Below are positions 1 through 9,100 of a stretch of 21,378 nt of DNA, in pieces. How positions within the stretch are numbered: position 1 is the first letter of the stretch; each line of letters starts with the position of its first letter. Source of the stretch: a virus; the IMG/VR virus record IMGVR_UViG_3300020442_003129, positions 1-21,378 of that record; one strand, 5' to 3'. A program made the position numbers and the translations under genes. Under the pieces are notes generated by a model, which searched no databases, was not told where the DNA came from, and saw nothing but the letters and a program-made list of their open reading frames with translations.

Positions 1-4
1 GCAT
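1..4 (-). CDS. Start codon of the next gene (probable gp14 neck protein), truncated by window edge
   Basis: An ATG on the minus strand occupies positions 4 to 2, one base after the TAA stop of the neck gene (6-8). Tight coupling of this kind is seen at other junctions in this window (for example 1979). In T4 and T4-like cyanophages gene 14 follows gene 13, so a gp14 neck protein is the expected product. Only the first codon and one further base are visible, so this is a positional inference, not a sequence identification. Confidence 0.35.
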
Positions 5-5
5 T

Positions 6-830
6 TTATCCGATCATATCCATTGGTGGGATTGCATACTTACTGAGAACTTCGCTTTCGATTTTCTCAATTTCTGCTAAGGCGTCTGTATAAATTTCTC
101 TACCATTGAGAGTAACACCGCCAGGTAGTTGAACATTGTTATACTTTATTAAGTTCATACCCCACTGTCTCTTCATCAGAGCAGTAGCATATCTCTTTAC
201 AAAAATATCATTGTTCATCTGTGTAGCTTCTGTAGGATCAATAAGACGATGACATTCAATAAGAACTTTAGTTCCTGCTTGAAGGAAGTCTTTATCTATG
301 TCAAGGTACAAACGATCATTACGTGCTGTAAATCTAAACTGTTGGAAAGATCCATTGTTTAGAACCATATCTAGAGTTTCTAGATACTGCTTGTTCATAT
401 AGTAGTTAAGGATATCTAGTGATCCGAATGCATAGAGATCATTCAAGAACAATTGATACTCAACACCAAAGAGATTAGAACGGATTGAGTTACTGACAAG
501 ACCAAATACTCTAGTGATACCAACTACATGATCAGGAATTGGAATGAAGTTTGTTGCTTCTAACCAAGTTCCAGTAGCATTTGGTGTTACATTAGTATCG
601 GTAACTGTCTTAGTAGTTGTTGCTGCAAAACGAGTTTTATCAGCAGCAGTAATTTCGTGATATAAGTATGCACGCTCCATACCATTGTAACAGTTCTCTT
701 GAAAAAACTGGTACGTATCATCAATAACGTTATCGACCTGATCCGTATCTATATTGATCTGCAATACAGGTTCACCCAATTGCCTCTTGCAATATGTTAT
801 AAGATCAGCTCTAGAACTTGGAGATGCCAT
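6..830 (-). CDS. gp13: Neck protein, gp13-like (T4-like cyanophage)
   Basis: The product is 274 residues starting MASPSSRADLITYC and ending PPMDMIG. I recognise the N-terminal pattern (polar start, LITYCKRQLGEPVLQINID, then DQV and an acidic helix with the aromatic pair YQFF) and the IG end as those of the T4-like cyanophage neck family usually annotated gp13; T4 gp13 is of similar size (about 309 residues). Neck proteins gp13 and gp14 complete the filled head and form the site where the tail joins. I chose the ATG at 830, not the in-frame TTG at 839, because homologues as I recall them begin with MA. An AAGAAGGGA ribosome site lies about 13 bases upstream but inside a hairpin. A late-promoter-like octamer lies at 877-884. 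The next gene starts one base after the stop. Family assignment is good; the exact T4 equivalence is from memory. Confidence 0.78.
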   Translation of the reverse strand: MASPSSRADLITYCKRQLGEPVLQINIDTDQVDNVIDDTYQFFQENCYNGMERAYLYHEITAADKTRFAATTTKTVTDTNVTPNATGTWLEATNFIPIPDHVVGITRVFGLVSNSIRSNLFGVEYQLFLNDLYAFGSLDILNYYMNKQYLETLDMVLNNGSFQQFRFTARNDRLYLDIDKDFLQAGTKVLIECHRLIDPTEATQMNNDIFVKRYATALMKRQWGMNLIKYNNVQLPGGVTLNGREIYTDALAEIEKIESEVLSKYAIPPMDMIG

Positions 831-839
831 TACACACAA

Positions 840-874
840 AAATCCCTTCTTACCTATTTAGGAAGAAGGGATTT
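840..874 (-). terminator. 12-bp hairpin with U-tract in the neck gene leader
   Basis: Positions 840-851 (AAATCCCTTCTT on the plus strand) and 863-874 (AAGAAGGGATTT) are perfect inverted repeats around an 11-base loop that itself contains CCTA/TAGG. On the minus-strand transcript the stem is followed by UU, giving a run of five U after GGGA, as in an intrinsic terminator; read on the plus strand there is no T-run. The hairpin lies between the 62-residue gene (stop at 880) and the neck gene (start at 830). Its 3' arm holds the only good Shine-Dalgarno match for the neck gene, so it may act as a translational mask or a 5' stabiliser as well as, or in place of, a terminator. The structure is seen; the function is inferred. 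Confidence 0.6.
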
Positions 875-876
875 GG

Positions 877-884
877 TATTTATT
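877..884 (-). promoter_or_regulatory. Predicted T4-type late promoter for the neck gene
   Basis: The minus strand reads AATAAATA, matching the NATAAATA form of the T4-family late promoter (T4 consensus TATAAATA). It overlaps the GAA-TAA end of the upstream 62-residue gene. By the T4 rule (start about 6 bases after the octamer) transcription would begin near 871, within the first arm of the hairpin, leaving a leader of about 41 bases. Late promoters of this type need no -35 element. No upstream AT-rich match was used as evidence. Confidence 0.5.
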
Positions 885-1068
885 CAGCAGGAGTTTCTGG
901 TGTTTCTCCTTCTGGTTTTTCTTCTAAAAGTTTTAAGGTTTCTAGACCACCCTCTAGTTTAATTTTATATTCTTTTGCTTTAGTTAAATTTGTTTCTAAT
1001 TCACCAATCTGTTTTACTGTAGTGGCAATTTGCTCTTCAAAATTTTTCTTTAATTGTTCAGGATCCAT
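880..1068 (-). CDS. Small coiled-coil protein, conserved in T4-like cyanophages, unknown function
   Basis: The product is 62 residues beginning MDPEQLKKNFEEQ. Residues about 3-50 form a heptad-patterned, charge-rich helix (FEEQIATTVKQIGELETNL, then AKEYKIKLEGGLETLKLLEE), and the last dozen residues are an acidic Pro/Glu/Thr tail. There is no signal peptide or membrane segment. I recall similar small proteins with KAKEYKLKLEGG-type cores beside gp13 in cyanomyoviruses, without known function. The ATG at 1068 is preferred to an in-frame TTG at 1077 because MDPE fits the family start. There is no clear Shine-Dalgarno site. Its own late-promoter-like octamer lies at 1097-1104. A trimeric or dimeric coiled coil acting as a small virion or assembly factor is possible but not shown. 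Confidence 0.75.
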   Translation of the reverse strand: MDPEQLKKNFEEQIATTVKQIGELETNLTKAKEYKIKLEGGLETLKLLEEKPEGETPETPAE

Positions 1069-1096
1069 AGTAATCAAAAATGATATTGTATATGTT

Positions 1097-1104
1097 TATT
1101 TATT
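1097..1104 (-). promoter_or_regulatory. Predicted T4-type late promoter for the 62-residue gene
   Basis: AATAAATA on the minus strand, made from the GAA-TAA-ATA end of the preceding 292-residue gene. The predicted start near 1091 gives a 23-base leader to the ATG at 1068, the same leader length as predicted for the octamer at 3185-3192. Confidence 0.5.
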
Positions 1105-1978
1105 CTACACTAAAACCAATGTAAGAGATAACTGAGGTATCATATGCACTTCTCTTTCCGTTTCCACTAGTTACAGTACCACCACTGTTCCACCAGTTAG
1201 AGTTTCTATGACTCCATGTTCCTTGTCTATCACCACAAGGCAGTTCGTATAGTAATTCCCATCCCTCAGAATCGTTGAATCCCCAGAGTTTTCCCTTTGT
1301 CACACCATTTGCACCACCACCAGAGGATGAGTTTTCTCCTCCAAAGTATCTACCACGAGTATTATCCCGATAGTATCCATCAAAGTCGAAGTTGCCATCA
1401 GGACCAAAGTCCATGACAGCCCAGTCTCCGCCGTCAGATGAACCGTCTCCAGAGATAAACTTCACACCACCATTACTATTTAAGTATGAAACATTTGCAA
1501 GTGGTTCTGCCAACATAGGAATTCTTCCAGAAAAACCACCATTCCACTGAGAATTATTGTTGTTGGATGAGTTCTGGTTTACACCGAAACTGGTAATATA
1601 ACTTAGGAAAGTTTGTGCTCCATTCGGCATTGCAATGTAAGAAATACCACGGGGATTTCCACTAGACTGAATCACAGTAACGTCAGATACATCAACAGCA
1701 CCTGTCACTCTTCCACCTGTTGTTCCCCAAACTGCAGATCCGTCATCTGGATCTACTCCAAAATATACCTCTAACTGCACATCAGTTGAATTATATCCGA
1801 GATAACCAGGACTAATTCCACTGGTAGGTCTATTACCTTCTCCAGCCCAGTTAGGAATAACCAAACTAGCTGGAATAAAACCTCCAGTAAATTCTACTTT
1901 TTGTGTGCTGGTGTTCAAATTCATTGCTAGATTACCAGCATTTGATTGAATTTGAGACAGTCTAATAATGTTTGCCAT
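1100..1978 (-). CDS. Tail-fibre/adhesin-like paralogue 3 (cassette plus Gly/Asn/Ser-rich C-terminal domain)
   Basis: The product is 292 residues. Residues 1-88 form the cassette shared with the two upstream genes: an IQSNAG start, a short beta region, NRPTSGISPGYLGYNST, then EVYFGVD and a final Trp. Residues about 115-292 are a compositionally distinct domain that aligns with the C-terminal domain of the 287-residue neighbour: MPNGAQTFLSYITSFG, an Asn/Ser run, GDGSSDGGDW, FGGE, LWGFNDSEGW, NSNWW, SGGT, SGNGKRSAYD and a final YIGFSVE. The Gly-rich loops and late, fibre-cluster position suggest a surface-exposed virion protein, possibly a receptor-binding tip; I do not recognise a named domain. 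It starts one base after the previous stop with no good ribosome site, so translational coupling is likely. Its own stop codon is part of a late-promoter-like octamer. Confidence 0.8.
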   Translation of the reverse strand: MANIIRLSQIQSNAGNLAMNLNTSTQKVEFTGGFIPASLVIPNWAGEGNRPTSGISPGYLGYNSTDVQLEVYFGVDPDDGSAVWGTTGGRVTGAVDVSDVTVIQSSGNPRGISYIAMPNGAQTFLSYITSFGVNQNSSNNNNSQWNGGFSGRIPMLAEPLANVSYLNSNGGVKFISGDGSSDGGDWAVMDFGPDGNFDFDGYYRDNTRGRYFGGENSSSGGGANGVTKGKLWGFNDSEGWELLYELPCGDRQGTWSHRNSNWWNSGGTVTSGNGKRSAYDTSVISYIGFSVE

Positions 1979-1979
1979 T

Positions 1980-2843
1980 TTATCGTACGCTAAATCCGAT
2001 GTATGTTATTGGTTCGTTGTCATATTCCGAACGTTTTCCATTTCCACTGTTTGTAGTACCGCCAGAACTATACCAATTAGAGTTATTTTTTCCCCAGTTA
2101 CCGCTTGAACTAACTGGTTCTTCCCATAGTTTTATCCATCCAGCAGCATCACTGAATCCCCAAATATAAGCTTTTGAAGCACTTGTACCACTACCCGACG
2201 CACTCTGCTGGATAAATTCACCTCCAAAGAATGCCCAACCACTCTGGTTGCCATTCCATTTCGGGTTAAAGTCACCTCCGCGAAGGTTACCAAAGTTAAA
2301 TAGCACCCAGTCACCACCATCAGATGATCCATCTCCATTGAACATAACCAGATTACCACTGTTGAAATACTGACCGTTCTTTCTATATTCAAAAGACCTC
2401 ACATCATGACCATTTGACCATGAAGAGTTGTTGCTATTACTACTGCTTTGGTTTAAACCAAAACTTGTTACGTAACTCAGTAGAGTTCTAGGTCCGCTTG
2501 GCATAGGTAGATATGCTTTATCAAGCATAGTACCTTCATCGTCCCATGAACTAGTATCTGTGTAATCGTAAGCACTGAATCTAACTCTTGTAGATACACC
2601 AAACCAAATAGGATCACCCAATTCATCAACACCAGTGAATAATTCAAATCTCCTTTTTTCTGTGTTGTATCCAACATAACCAGGAAATAGTCCTGTAGTT
2701 GGACGTGTTGTTTGATCCCAAGTTGACAGTATAACGTTACCTGGATTGTATTGACTAGTTATGTTGATAGTTCCGTCATCATTGACCCCTAAGACGGTAT
2801 CACCATTACTACTTTGTAATTCTTTAACTTTTAAAATTCCCAT
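1980..2843 (-). CDS. Tail-fibre/adhesin-like paralogue 2 (cassette plus Gly/Asn/Ser-rich C-terminal domain)
   Basis: The product is 287 residues. Residues 1-88 hold the shared cassette (KVKELQSSNGDTVLGVNDDG, TRPTTGLFPGYVGYNTE, FELFTGVDELGDPIW). Residues about 112-287 are the second copy of the C-terminal domain: PMPSGPRTLLSYVTSFGLNQ, GDGSSDGGDW, FGGE, WGFSDAAGW, NSNWYSSGGT, SGNGKRSEYD, YIGFSVR. Anchor motifs are almost identical to the 292-residue protein while the segments between them diverge strongly, as expected for exposed loops under diversification. A good Shine-Dalgarno site (AGGAAAG, 2849-2855) precedes the ATG by 8 bases. I infer a virion surface or fibre-tip protein; no enzyme motif is visible. 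Confidence 0.8.
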   Translation of the reverse strand: MGILKVKELQSSNGDTVLGVNDDGTINITSQYNPGNVILSTWDQTTRPTTGLFPGYVGYNTEKRRFELFTGVDELGDPIWFGVSTRVRFSAYDYTDTSSWDDEGTMLDKAYLPMPSGPRTLLSYVTSFGLNQSSSNSNNSSWSNGHDVRSFEYRKNGQYFNSGNLVMFNGDGSSDGGDWVLFNFGNLRGGDFNPKWNGNQSGWAFFGGEFIQQSASGSGTSASKAYIWGFSDAAGWIKLWEEPVSSSGNWGKNNSNWYSSGGTTNSGNGKRSEYDNEPITYIGFSVR

Positions 2844-2848
2844 TTTTT

Positions 2849-2855
2849 CTTTCCT
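2849..2855 (-). promoter_or_regulatory. Strong ribosome binding site for the 287-residue gene, overlapping the upstream stop codon
   Basis: AGGAAAG on the minus strand overlaps the TAG stop (2854-2856) of the 100-residue gene, and AGGA lies 8 bases before the ATG at 2843. Most other genes here lack a clear Shine-Dalgarno match, so this one stands out and supports the start and separate translation of the middle paralogue. Confidence 0.6.
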
Positions 2856-3156
2856 AGTTTGGTGGATCTAAATCATCAGAAACATCTGTTCCAGTAAACA
2901 CAGCCCAGAGAGCATTACCATCAGCATCCACTCCAACATAACATTCAAATTGATTCTGTTTAGAGTTCCATCCAAAAGATCCGTAACTAAGATTGGTTGT
3001 CGGTCTATTTGCAGCACCGTTCCATTGCGGTAAACCAAAATTACTGGGTTGATAGGAACCATCAAATGTGATAGCTCCTCCAGAACCAAGTGACATCACC
3101 TGACTTCCACCTACAGTTTGAACCTTATCTATTTTTAATGCACTAGTTGCACTCAT
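2854..3156 (-). CDS. Stand-alone N-terminal cassette protein (paralogue 1 of the adhesin-like trio)
   Basis: The product is 100 residues and consists almost wholly of the cassette that starts the 287- and 292-residue proteins: KIDKVQTVGGSQVMSLGSGG, FDGSYQPSNFGLPQW, NRPTTNLSYGSFGWNS, FECYVGVDADGNALW. It stops soon after DVSDDLDPPN, where the longer paralogues go on for about 190 residues. Only 10 bases separate its stop from the next gene, so no decayed C-terminal domain is left. It may be a short structural adaptor or cap using the same fold, or a deletion derivative that is still translated. A late-promoter-like octamer lies 29 bases upstream, so it leads the trio. There is no clear Shine-Dalgarno site. 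Function unknown; virion location inferred. Confidence 0.75.
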   Translation of the reverse strand: MSATSALKIDKVQTVGGSQVMSLGSGGAITFDGSYQPSNFGLPQWNGAANRPTTNLSYGSFGWNSKQNQFECYVGVDADGNALWAVFTGTDVSDDLDPPN

Positions 3157-3184
3157 TGTAAACTAAAAAGAGATTTGTTAATTG

Positions 3185-3192
3185 TATTTATG
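3185..3192 (-). promoter_or_regulatory. Predicted T4-type late promoter for the paralogue trio
   Basis: CATAAATA on the minus strand, immediately after the TGA stop (3194-3196) of the giant gene and 29 bases before the ATG at 3156. It matches NATAAATA, with a predicted start near 3179. It would allow the three short genes to be expressed independently of the 10-kb gene upstream. Confidence 0.55.
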
Positions 3193-3193
3193 A

Positions 3194-6100
3194 TCAAAGG
3201 ATAACCCATGTTGCACCATTTTGAATAGTAACAATATTATTTGTTCCTACTCCAATAGGTCCGAAACTGAAAGCATTTAATCCAGAAGAAATAGTTAGAT
3301 CCTCATTAATGGTTGAAGAAGAAACCTTAACAACACCATATTGATCAATCCACTGCTCCTGACCATTAGCTTTTAATGTTCCAGTGAGGTAGACATCACC
3401 TTCAACATCTAAAGCTTCTCTTGGATCCGCAGCAGATGTGAAGTTAATACCAACTTTTGTTGGTCTGAAAATATCAGTATTATTAGGAGCTTCTGTCCAA
3501 CGAGAAGTTACGAATGGTTTATTATCAACAAATAGATTTCCGTTATTGATATTGAAATTACCTTCAATATTCAATGCATAGAATCTTGTAATAATGTTGT
3601 TTGGATCTGTGTTATCTTGTCCTTGGAAAGTTGTAGTGTTAATAGCAACTCTATTATTAGTTCCTTGGATAGCAAGTGCTGGTGTTGATTTCCAAGTAGT
3701 AGCTCCTTGAGAACCGTCATTAGCAGTAATTTCAAATATATCATTACCAATGATACCATTACCAACACGGAAGTTACTTAGATATCCACCAGAACCATCA
3801 GAACCACCAGTATTTCCTAAGAAATATATTGGAGCTTCATCATTATTAGCAGTTGTTCCAAGTGTCAAACCTGTTTGAGTGACAATCATATTGTCAACAG
3901 TAAGACCATCATTAGTACCACTGTTCTCAATAACAACACCACCATCACCTTGAATGGTTAGTTTGTTAGATGAGTTATTACGGAAGATAAAGTCTCTATC
4001 TGATGCTCTACCATTGAATACCCAGTGTGCTCCCTGACCAGGAACAATGCTACCAGGATTTCCAGATGAAAGGAACATCATTGCATGATTAGTATCATCA
4101 TAATAATTGTCCCTAACATCAAGCAGTAACATATGGTTAGTGCTAGTGATGCCTGTTCCACCACCCTGTATTCTTAGAGCAGCTGTGTTTCCACCTTTGA
4201 CTTCAAGACCAACTGCAGTATCTAATGTTGTACCAATGTTAATACCAACAGAATCTTTACTAGCATCAACAAATAATGTATCAGTATCAACTGCTAAGTC
4301 CTCAGCAACTGTAATATTACTCAAGAAATCTGCTCTACCAGATACCTGTAATGCTTGGTTAGCAGCAACAACATTACTGATGACCAAAGCACCAGTCATG
4401 GTATCACCGCCCTTCAGGACGTTGTTAGATGCAGAACCAGTTAGATTTGCTGTGATAGTACCAGCAGCAAAATTTCCACTCTGATCACGAATAACACCAC
4501 TACCAGCAACGTTTGTTGAATCAAAGGTAATGTTACCTTCGTTCCAAATTCTGTTACCATTAATAGTGAATGCGTTATTATTTCCTACCTTTGTTTCAAG
4601 ACTACCACTACCATTAGTACTACCACCACCTGAAGCGATAAATGCTACGTTGTAATCACTTGCTACAAGTTGAGAAGATCTAAAGTAGATAGAAGGATCG
4701 GACGCTTGACCATCTGCTCTACCAAGTTTTAAGCGAGCATTACCAGAAACACTCTCTCCACTAATAACCTCATATGTTCCATCAATATCTCCATCTGCAT
4801 TATCATCAACCTGTGCAACGTTCCAGTTTTGGAATTGGAATGCATTACCTACACCACCAGTACCAATAAATTCAGCATCATCAAATGAATCAAAATCTCC
4901 ACTTGTTAAACTACCAGTAATTAATGTGTAGTTGTTAGCAGGATCATTAGTATCCTGATTTGGTTCTACCTTTGTGATACTAATTGCACCTCTAGCAATA
5001 CCACTAGCGGTGTAAAGGTTAACTGATTGACCAGCAACGAACGGTGTTGTATTTAAGAGTTCATCTCTGACAAGAACGTTAACTCTAACATTTCCAGTCC
5101 AATCCATAACACGAAGTTTGGATAGGAAATCTTTTTCTCTCTGGAGAACTGGTAATCTTTCATTACTTAAGTATCCAAAGTCCATATGCTGTGCAGACTG
5201 GTACCAAGTTCCTTGGCGACCATCTAATCTGTCAGCGTCCAATCCACTTAATGTACCGTCATTACCAGAATGCCAGATTTCGTGCCAGTTACCAAATGAG
5301 TTTGCTGGACTATTGAAAGATCCACGAAGGAACATACCAGCACCAACATCAGCGTTAGCATCTGTAAATGCAAGTTGTCTTACACCACCAAATGTAGCAT
5401 CAAAGTCAGTACCACCATTTCTGAGGGTAAGAACCATGTGCCTTGTTCCACCATCAGATAGACCATCAGCAGAGTTGTTCTTAGTATCAGCGATGATACC
5501 AGCAGAGAACTCATCAGGTGATGGGTTACCAGTTGGTGAGTTAGTAGATGACTTAAGTCTTAATGTACTACCAGACTGGTTGGAGATATTGATATCATAT
5601 GTACCAGATAGTCTATTGACTGGTAGAGTACCAGCATTCTGGTTTCCAGAGTTTAGATAGAATGCACCTTGTGCTCCATCAAGTGTATCAGCATCAAGAC
5701 CAGAATCAGGACCTGTATTAATCTGAACAGAACCGTTTCCAGCTTCGCCAATTAAGAATTGTTGCTTGAAGAATCTAGCAACACCAAGAGTTCCATATGG
5801 ATCACCAGATGTAGTTAGATCACTAACCCTGTCAACGTCAATTGTGACGTTTGCATACTGACGAAGAACTGTTGTAACCTTAGCTAAAAGATTGAGACCT
5901 GTTCCTCCACCAATTTCTGATGGAGCAGATGATACAATAAAGTCAACATTTTGTTGAGAAGTATTCTGTCCATAATCTTTACCACCAGCAACGATAGTGA
6001 CATCAGTAACTGCACCAGCAGAAACAACTAGGTTTGCTCTTAGACCAGATCCAGCACCACCAGTTAGAGGTAAGTTGAAATATTGTCCGTCAGTAAATCC

Positions 6101-9100
6101 AGAACCACCATTTTGAATAACAACTTCTTCAACGAAACCACCTTCTGTCTGGGAAGACTCAACTGTTAGTGGTGATTTACCTCTGTTAAATTCTAGAACT
6201 GTTCCAGCAGGAAGAGTTGATGTAATGAATTTATCAAGAGTAATAGTTGTATTACCAGATTCAGTTAGAACACCATCAATATTTGTATCTGTTTGAATAC
6301 CAGTAATTGGTACAATATCATGACCTTTTAAGAAGTCAGAATTTGAATCAAAGATTAACTGAGAGGAACCACTGTTTGCTTGAAGTTTTAATTGAGCAAA
6401 GTATCTTGTTTCAGGACCTTTGATTGTCTGTACAGCAGGTGCATATGCTTGGTCTCCTCTCAAGAATGTAAAGGAGTTAGCAGCACTATCAACACCCGAT
6501 GCGTTAGATGCTAAACGTGCTGTAGAAATAACACCTGATGTAATATCAGAAGCAGCAATCTGGTTAGTAGATAGAGATACCCAGTTGTTATTATTGTCAG
6601 CAGATGTGTTGACAACACGGTTGATATTGATTGTCTCAGCAGGAAGATCACTAGAGAGAATTGTATCTGTGTCTACGATCTTAATGTTGTTAACAATGTC
6701 ACCATACAATCTACTTTCAATTAAAGCAGTAGCAGTTGCCTGTGTACCAGATCCTGCAGGAGCAGCGATTGTAATAGTAGGTGGAGTAGTGTATCCCTTA
6801 CCACCAACAAATCCATTGAACAATTCAATGTTCATAATCACAACTTGACCATTAGCAATGGTTGTTGTAATCAATGCGTCTACTGCACCAGCTTGAGGGT
6901 TACCACCAGATACTGTTACAACAGGTGGAGTGATGTATCCAGATCCACCGTCAGTAATGTTAACTTGGAAGACAACACCCTGTCTATATTCAGTTGATTG
7001 GATCTTACCACCACTAACACTACCAGTAAAGACATCACCGATAGTAAATTGTAGTGTTGGGTCAACTGCAAACGAAGTAAATAAACTTTCGTTATCGTTG
7101 TTTAAGATGAACGATGTTGTGGTATCCTGTTGGATAGCAATGTCACCAGCAAGTGCTCCTTCAATTGCAAGTCTTTCATTTTGGTTTGCAACAGTATAAA
7201 CTTGGAAAGGACGTAGAGGTGGAATCTGATCTTCAGAAATCTTACCAGAATCAGTAAGTTCAACCAATGCTCTAGGAACTGGGTTAGTAGAGAAAGGTTT
7301 GTTGATGTAAGGTCCTAAAGCGTTAGTGATAAAGTCTTTAACTGCCTTCTGTGTAGGTAGTTTAGAGTCACTAGAGTTAGCACCACCAAGTGTATTGCTG
7401 TTATCAAAACCAGTAACAACAACATCACCACCTTTCAACTTCAAGAATTCAACTTCAGAGATCGTAACCGTACCAGTGAAGGTGATGTTACCAGTTCTGT
7501 TCTCGATTCTAGCAAATGTACCAACCTTAAAGTCACCTAGTTCGTCAGTACCAGAAACGTATGTTCTACCATAATCCTCAGATACCTGTTCGTTTGCTTC
7601 AATCTTAGTACCACCGTTCTCAGGTAGAGCAAGGTAAGTAGTACCAGAACCAGCATATTCCCAAGTGTGAGAAGAAGAGTTAACAATGGATGGTCTGTGT
7701 AACTTAAGATTTTCTCCAACCAGAGATGCTAGAGAAACTACTTGATCAGTAGCAATGCTCTTAAATGATGCAGGACCTCCAGCACCAGATTCTAATGTTA
7801 ATTGAGCGGAGAAAGGAGGACCAACTGTAACACCCTCTACAGCATCAACAAAGTATTCAATCTCTGGATCAGTATTTACAAATCCATCAATCTTAACAAC
7901 ATAGTGCTCTAGTGGTTCTCTACCGAGACCACTTACAGAGAAGATAGTTCTACCAGTAGGAGTAGAAGAAACGTTAGAGATAGTTGCTTGGTCAAAGTCA
8001 TAACATTCTCTTCTAAATCCTCTTGCTCTTAGAGAGTAGATACCAAAGTTAGATGCAGAGTTAGTAACAGAAGCGTAACCACCAGACTCAGCAAGAATAC
8101 CATCTGCAGTAAAGATACAGAAAACAGAAACCAACTGCACATAACCATCTTCAATAATCTTGTAACCAACACCACCTTCAGAAACAATCGTGAAGGCAGA
8201 TGCAACCATTGACTTACCCTGATTAGGGAACTTAGCAGTTCCATCTAGGTTCAAACCAGGAAATGGGCAGTTAGGTTGTTTAACTTTAGAACCATCAACT
8301 AGAGCACCACCACCACCTAATTTGGAGATGATAGAAGCGTTCTGTGTATATGGAGATGCTTCAATGATTGGGAAGTCATCATAAGTTGATTTTACAGTTA
8401 CTTTATTACCATTAAAGTCAGTAATAACGCTATCTGCATAATTGTATAGACCTGCTGTATCTAATAATGTTCCAGTTGTCTTGGTAGTAGCACCAGGTGC
8501 AACAACACTACCTAGGATATCATCAAGAACACCAAATAGAGTTGTGATAGTAGCTTCTACTTGAGCACATAGAGGGTTTCCAAGAGGATCTGCTAAGATG
8601 CTAGGATCTGTAAATCTTGGAATTGGTGTGAATGAAGCTGTAGTTGGGTTACCAGAAGAATCATTCCAGTTACGCATTGCCTCAATACAGAGGTCTCTTG
8701 CTGCAGTAAATGCATATCTAGTTGCTGGAAGTTCACTTGCAGGAACACCTGTCAATTCTGTTCCTGTGAAATATAGTTCAGCGTAAGTAACAACAGCATC
8801 GTTTCCACCAAGAACTAAATTCTTCAGTAATGCAGAGATTACAAGATTGATATCTCTACGGCATTTACGCTCATCAACGTTATTAAGATTGAGAGATGGG
8901 AACTGATTGATTGCATCGTTGTATGCTTCATCTACAATATGATCTCTGTTTCTAGCAATTAGATATGCAGCATCTAGATATGTTCCAGAAGCATTATTTG
9001 CTAGGACATCTACGAACAGATATGCTAGAGTATCAATAGCAGACTTAACGTTGTTACATGCTCCACCTGCATTTAGATCATCAATAATAGTTGGGTCAAA

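Noticed and set aside
830-839. TTG at 839 as the start of the neck gene
   Set aside because: It would add only Met-Cys-Val before the family start MASPSS and lies at the base of the hairpin, too close to the ribosome site.
880-1068. Equivalent of T4 whisker protein (wac) because it lies just before gp13
   Set aside because: It is 62 residues against nearly 500 for fibritin and has no foldon-like end; the coiled coil alone is not enough.
1068-1077. TTG at 1077 as the start of the 62-residue gene
   Set aside because: The ATG at 1068 gives the expected MDPEQLKK start; there is no ribosome site favouring the TTG.
1100-2523. Fibrinogen-like or intelectin-like lectin domain in the two long paralogues
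   Set aside because: DGSSDGGDW and the SGGT/GKRS.Y end are loosely reminiscent, but the family's cysteines and calcium-site pattern are absent.
3194-3800. C-terminal intramolecular chaperone (S74 endosialidase type) at the end of the giant protein
   Set aside because: The final residues show no S74 Ser-Asp or Lys-dyad context and end in a GPIGVG...TWVIL strand typical of non-cleaved marine phage fibres.
4107-5660. Open frames on the plus strand opposite the giant gene (for example 4107-4484 and 5118-5660)
   Set aside because: They are antisense to a clearly coding, repeat-bearing protein, have no recognisable domains or ribosome sites, and reflect the Thr/Val/Gly codon composition of the opposite strand.
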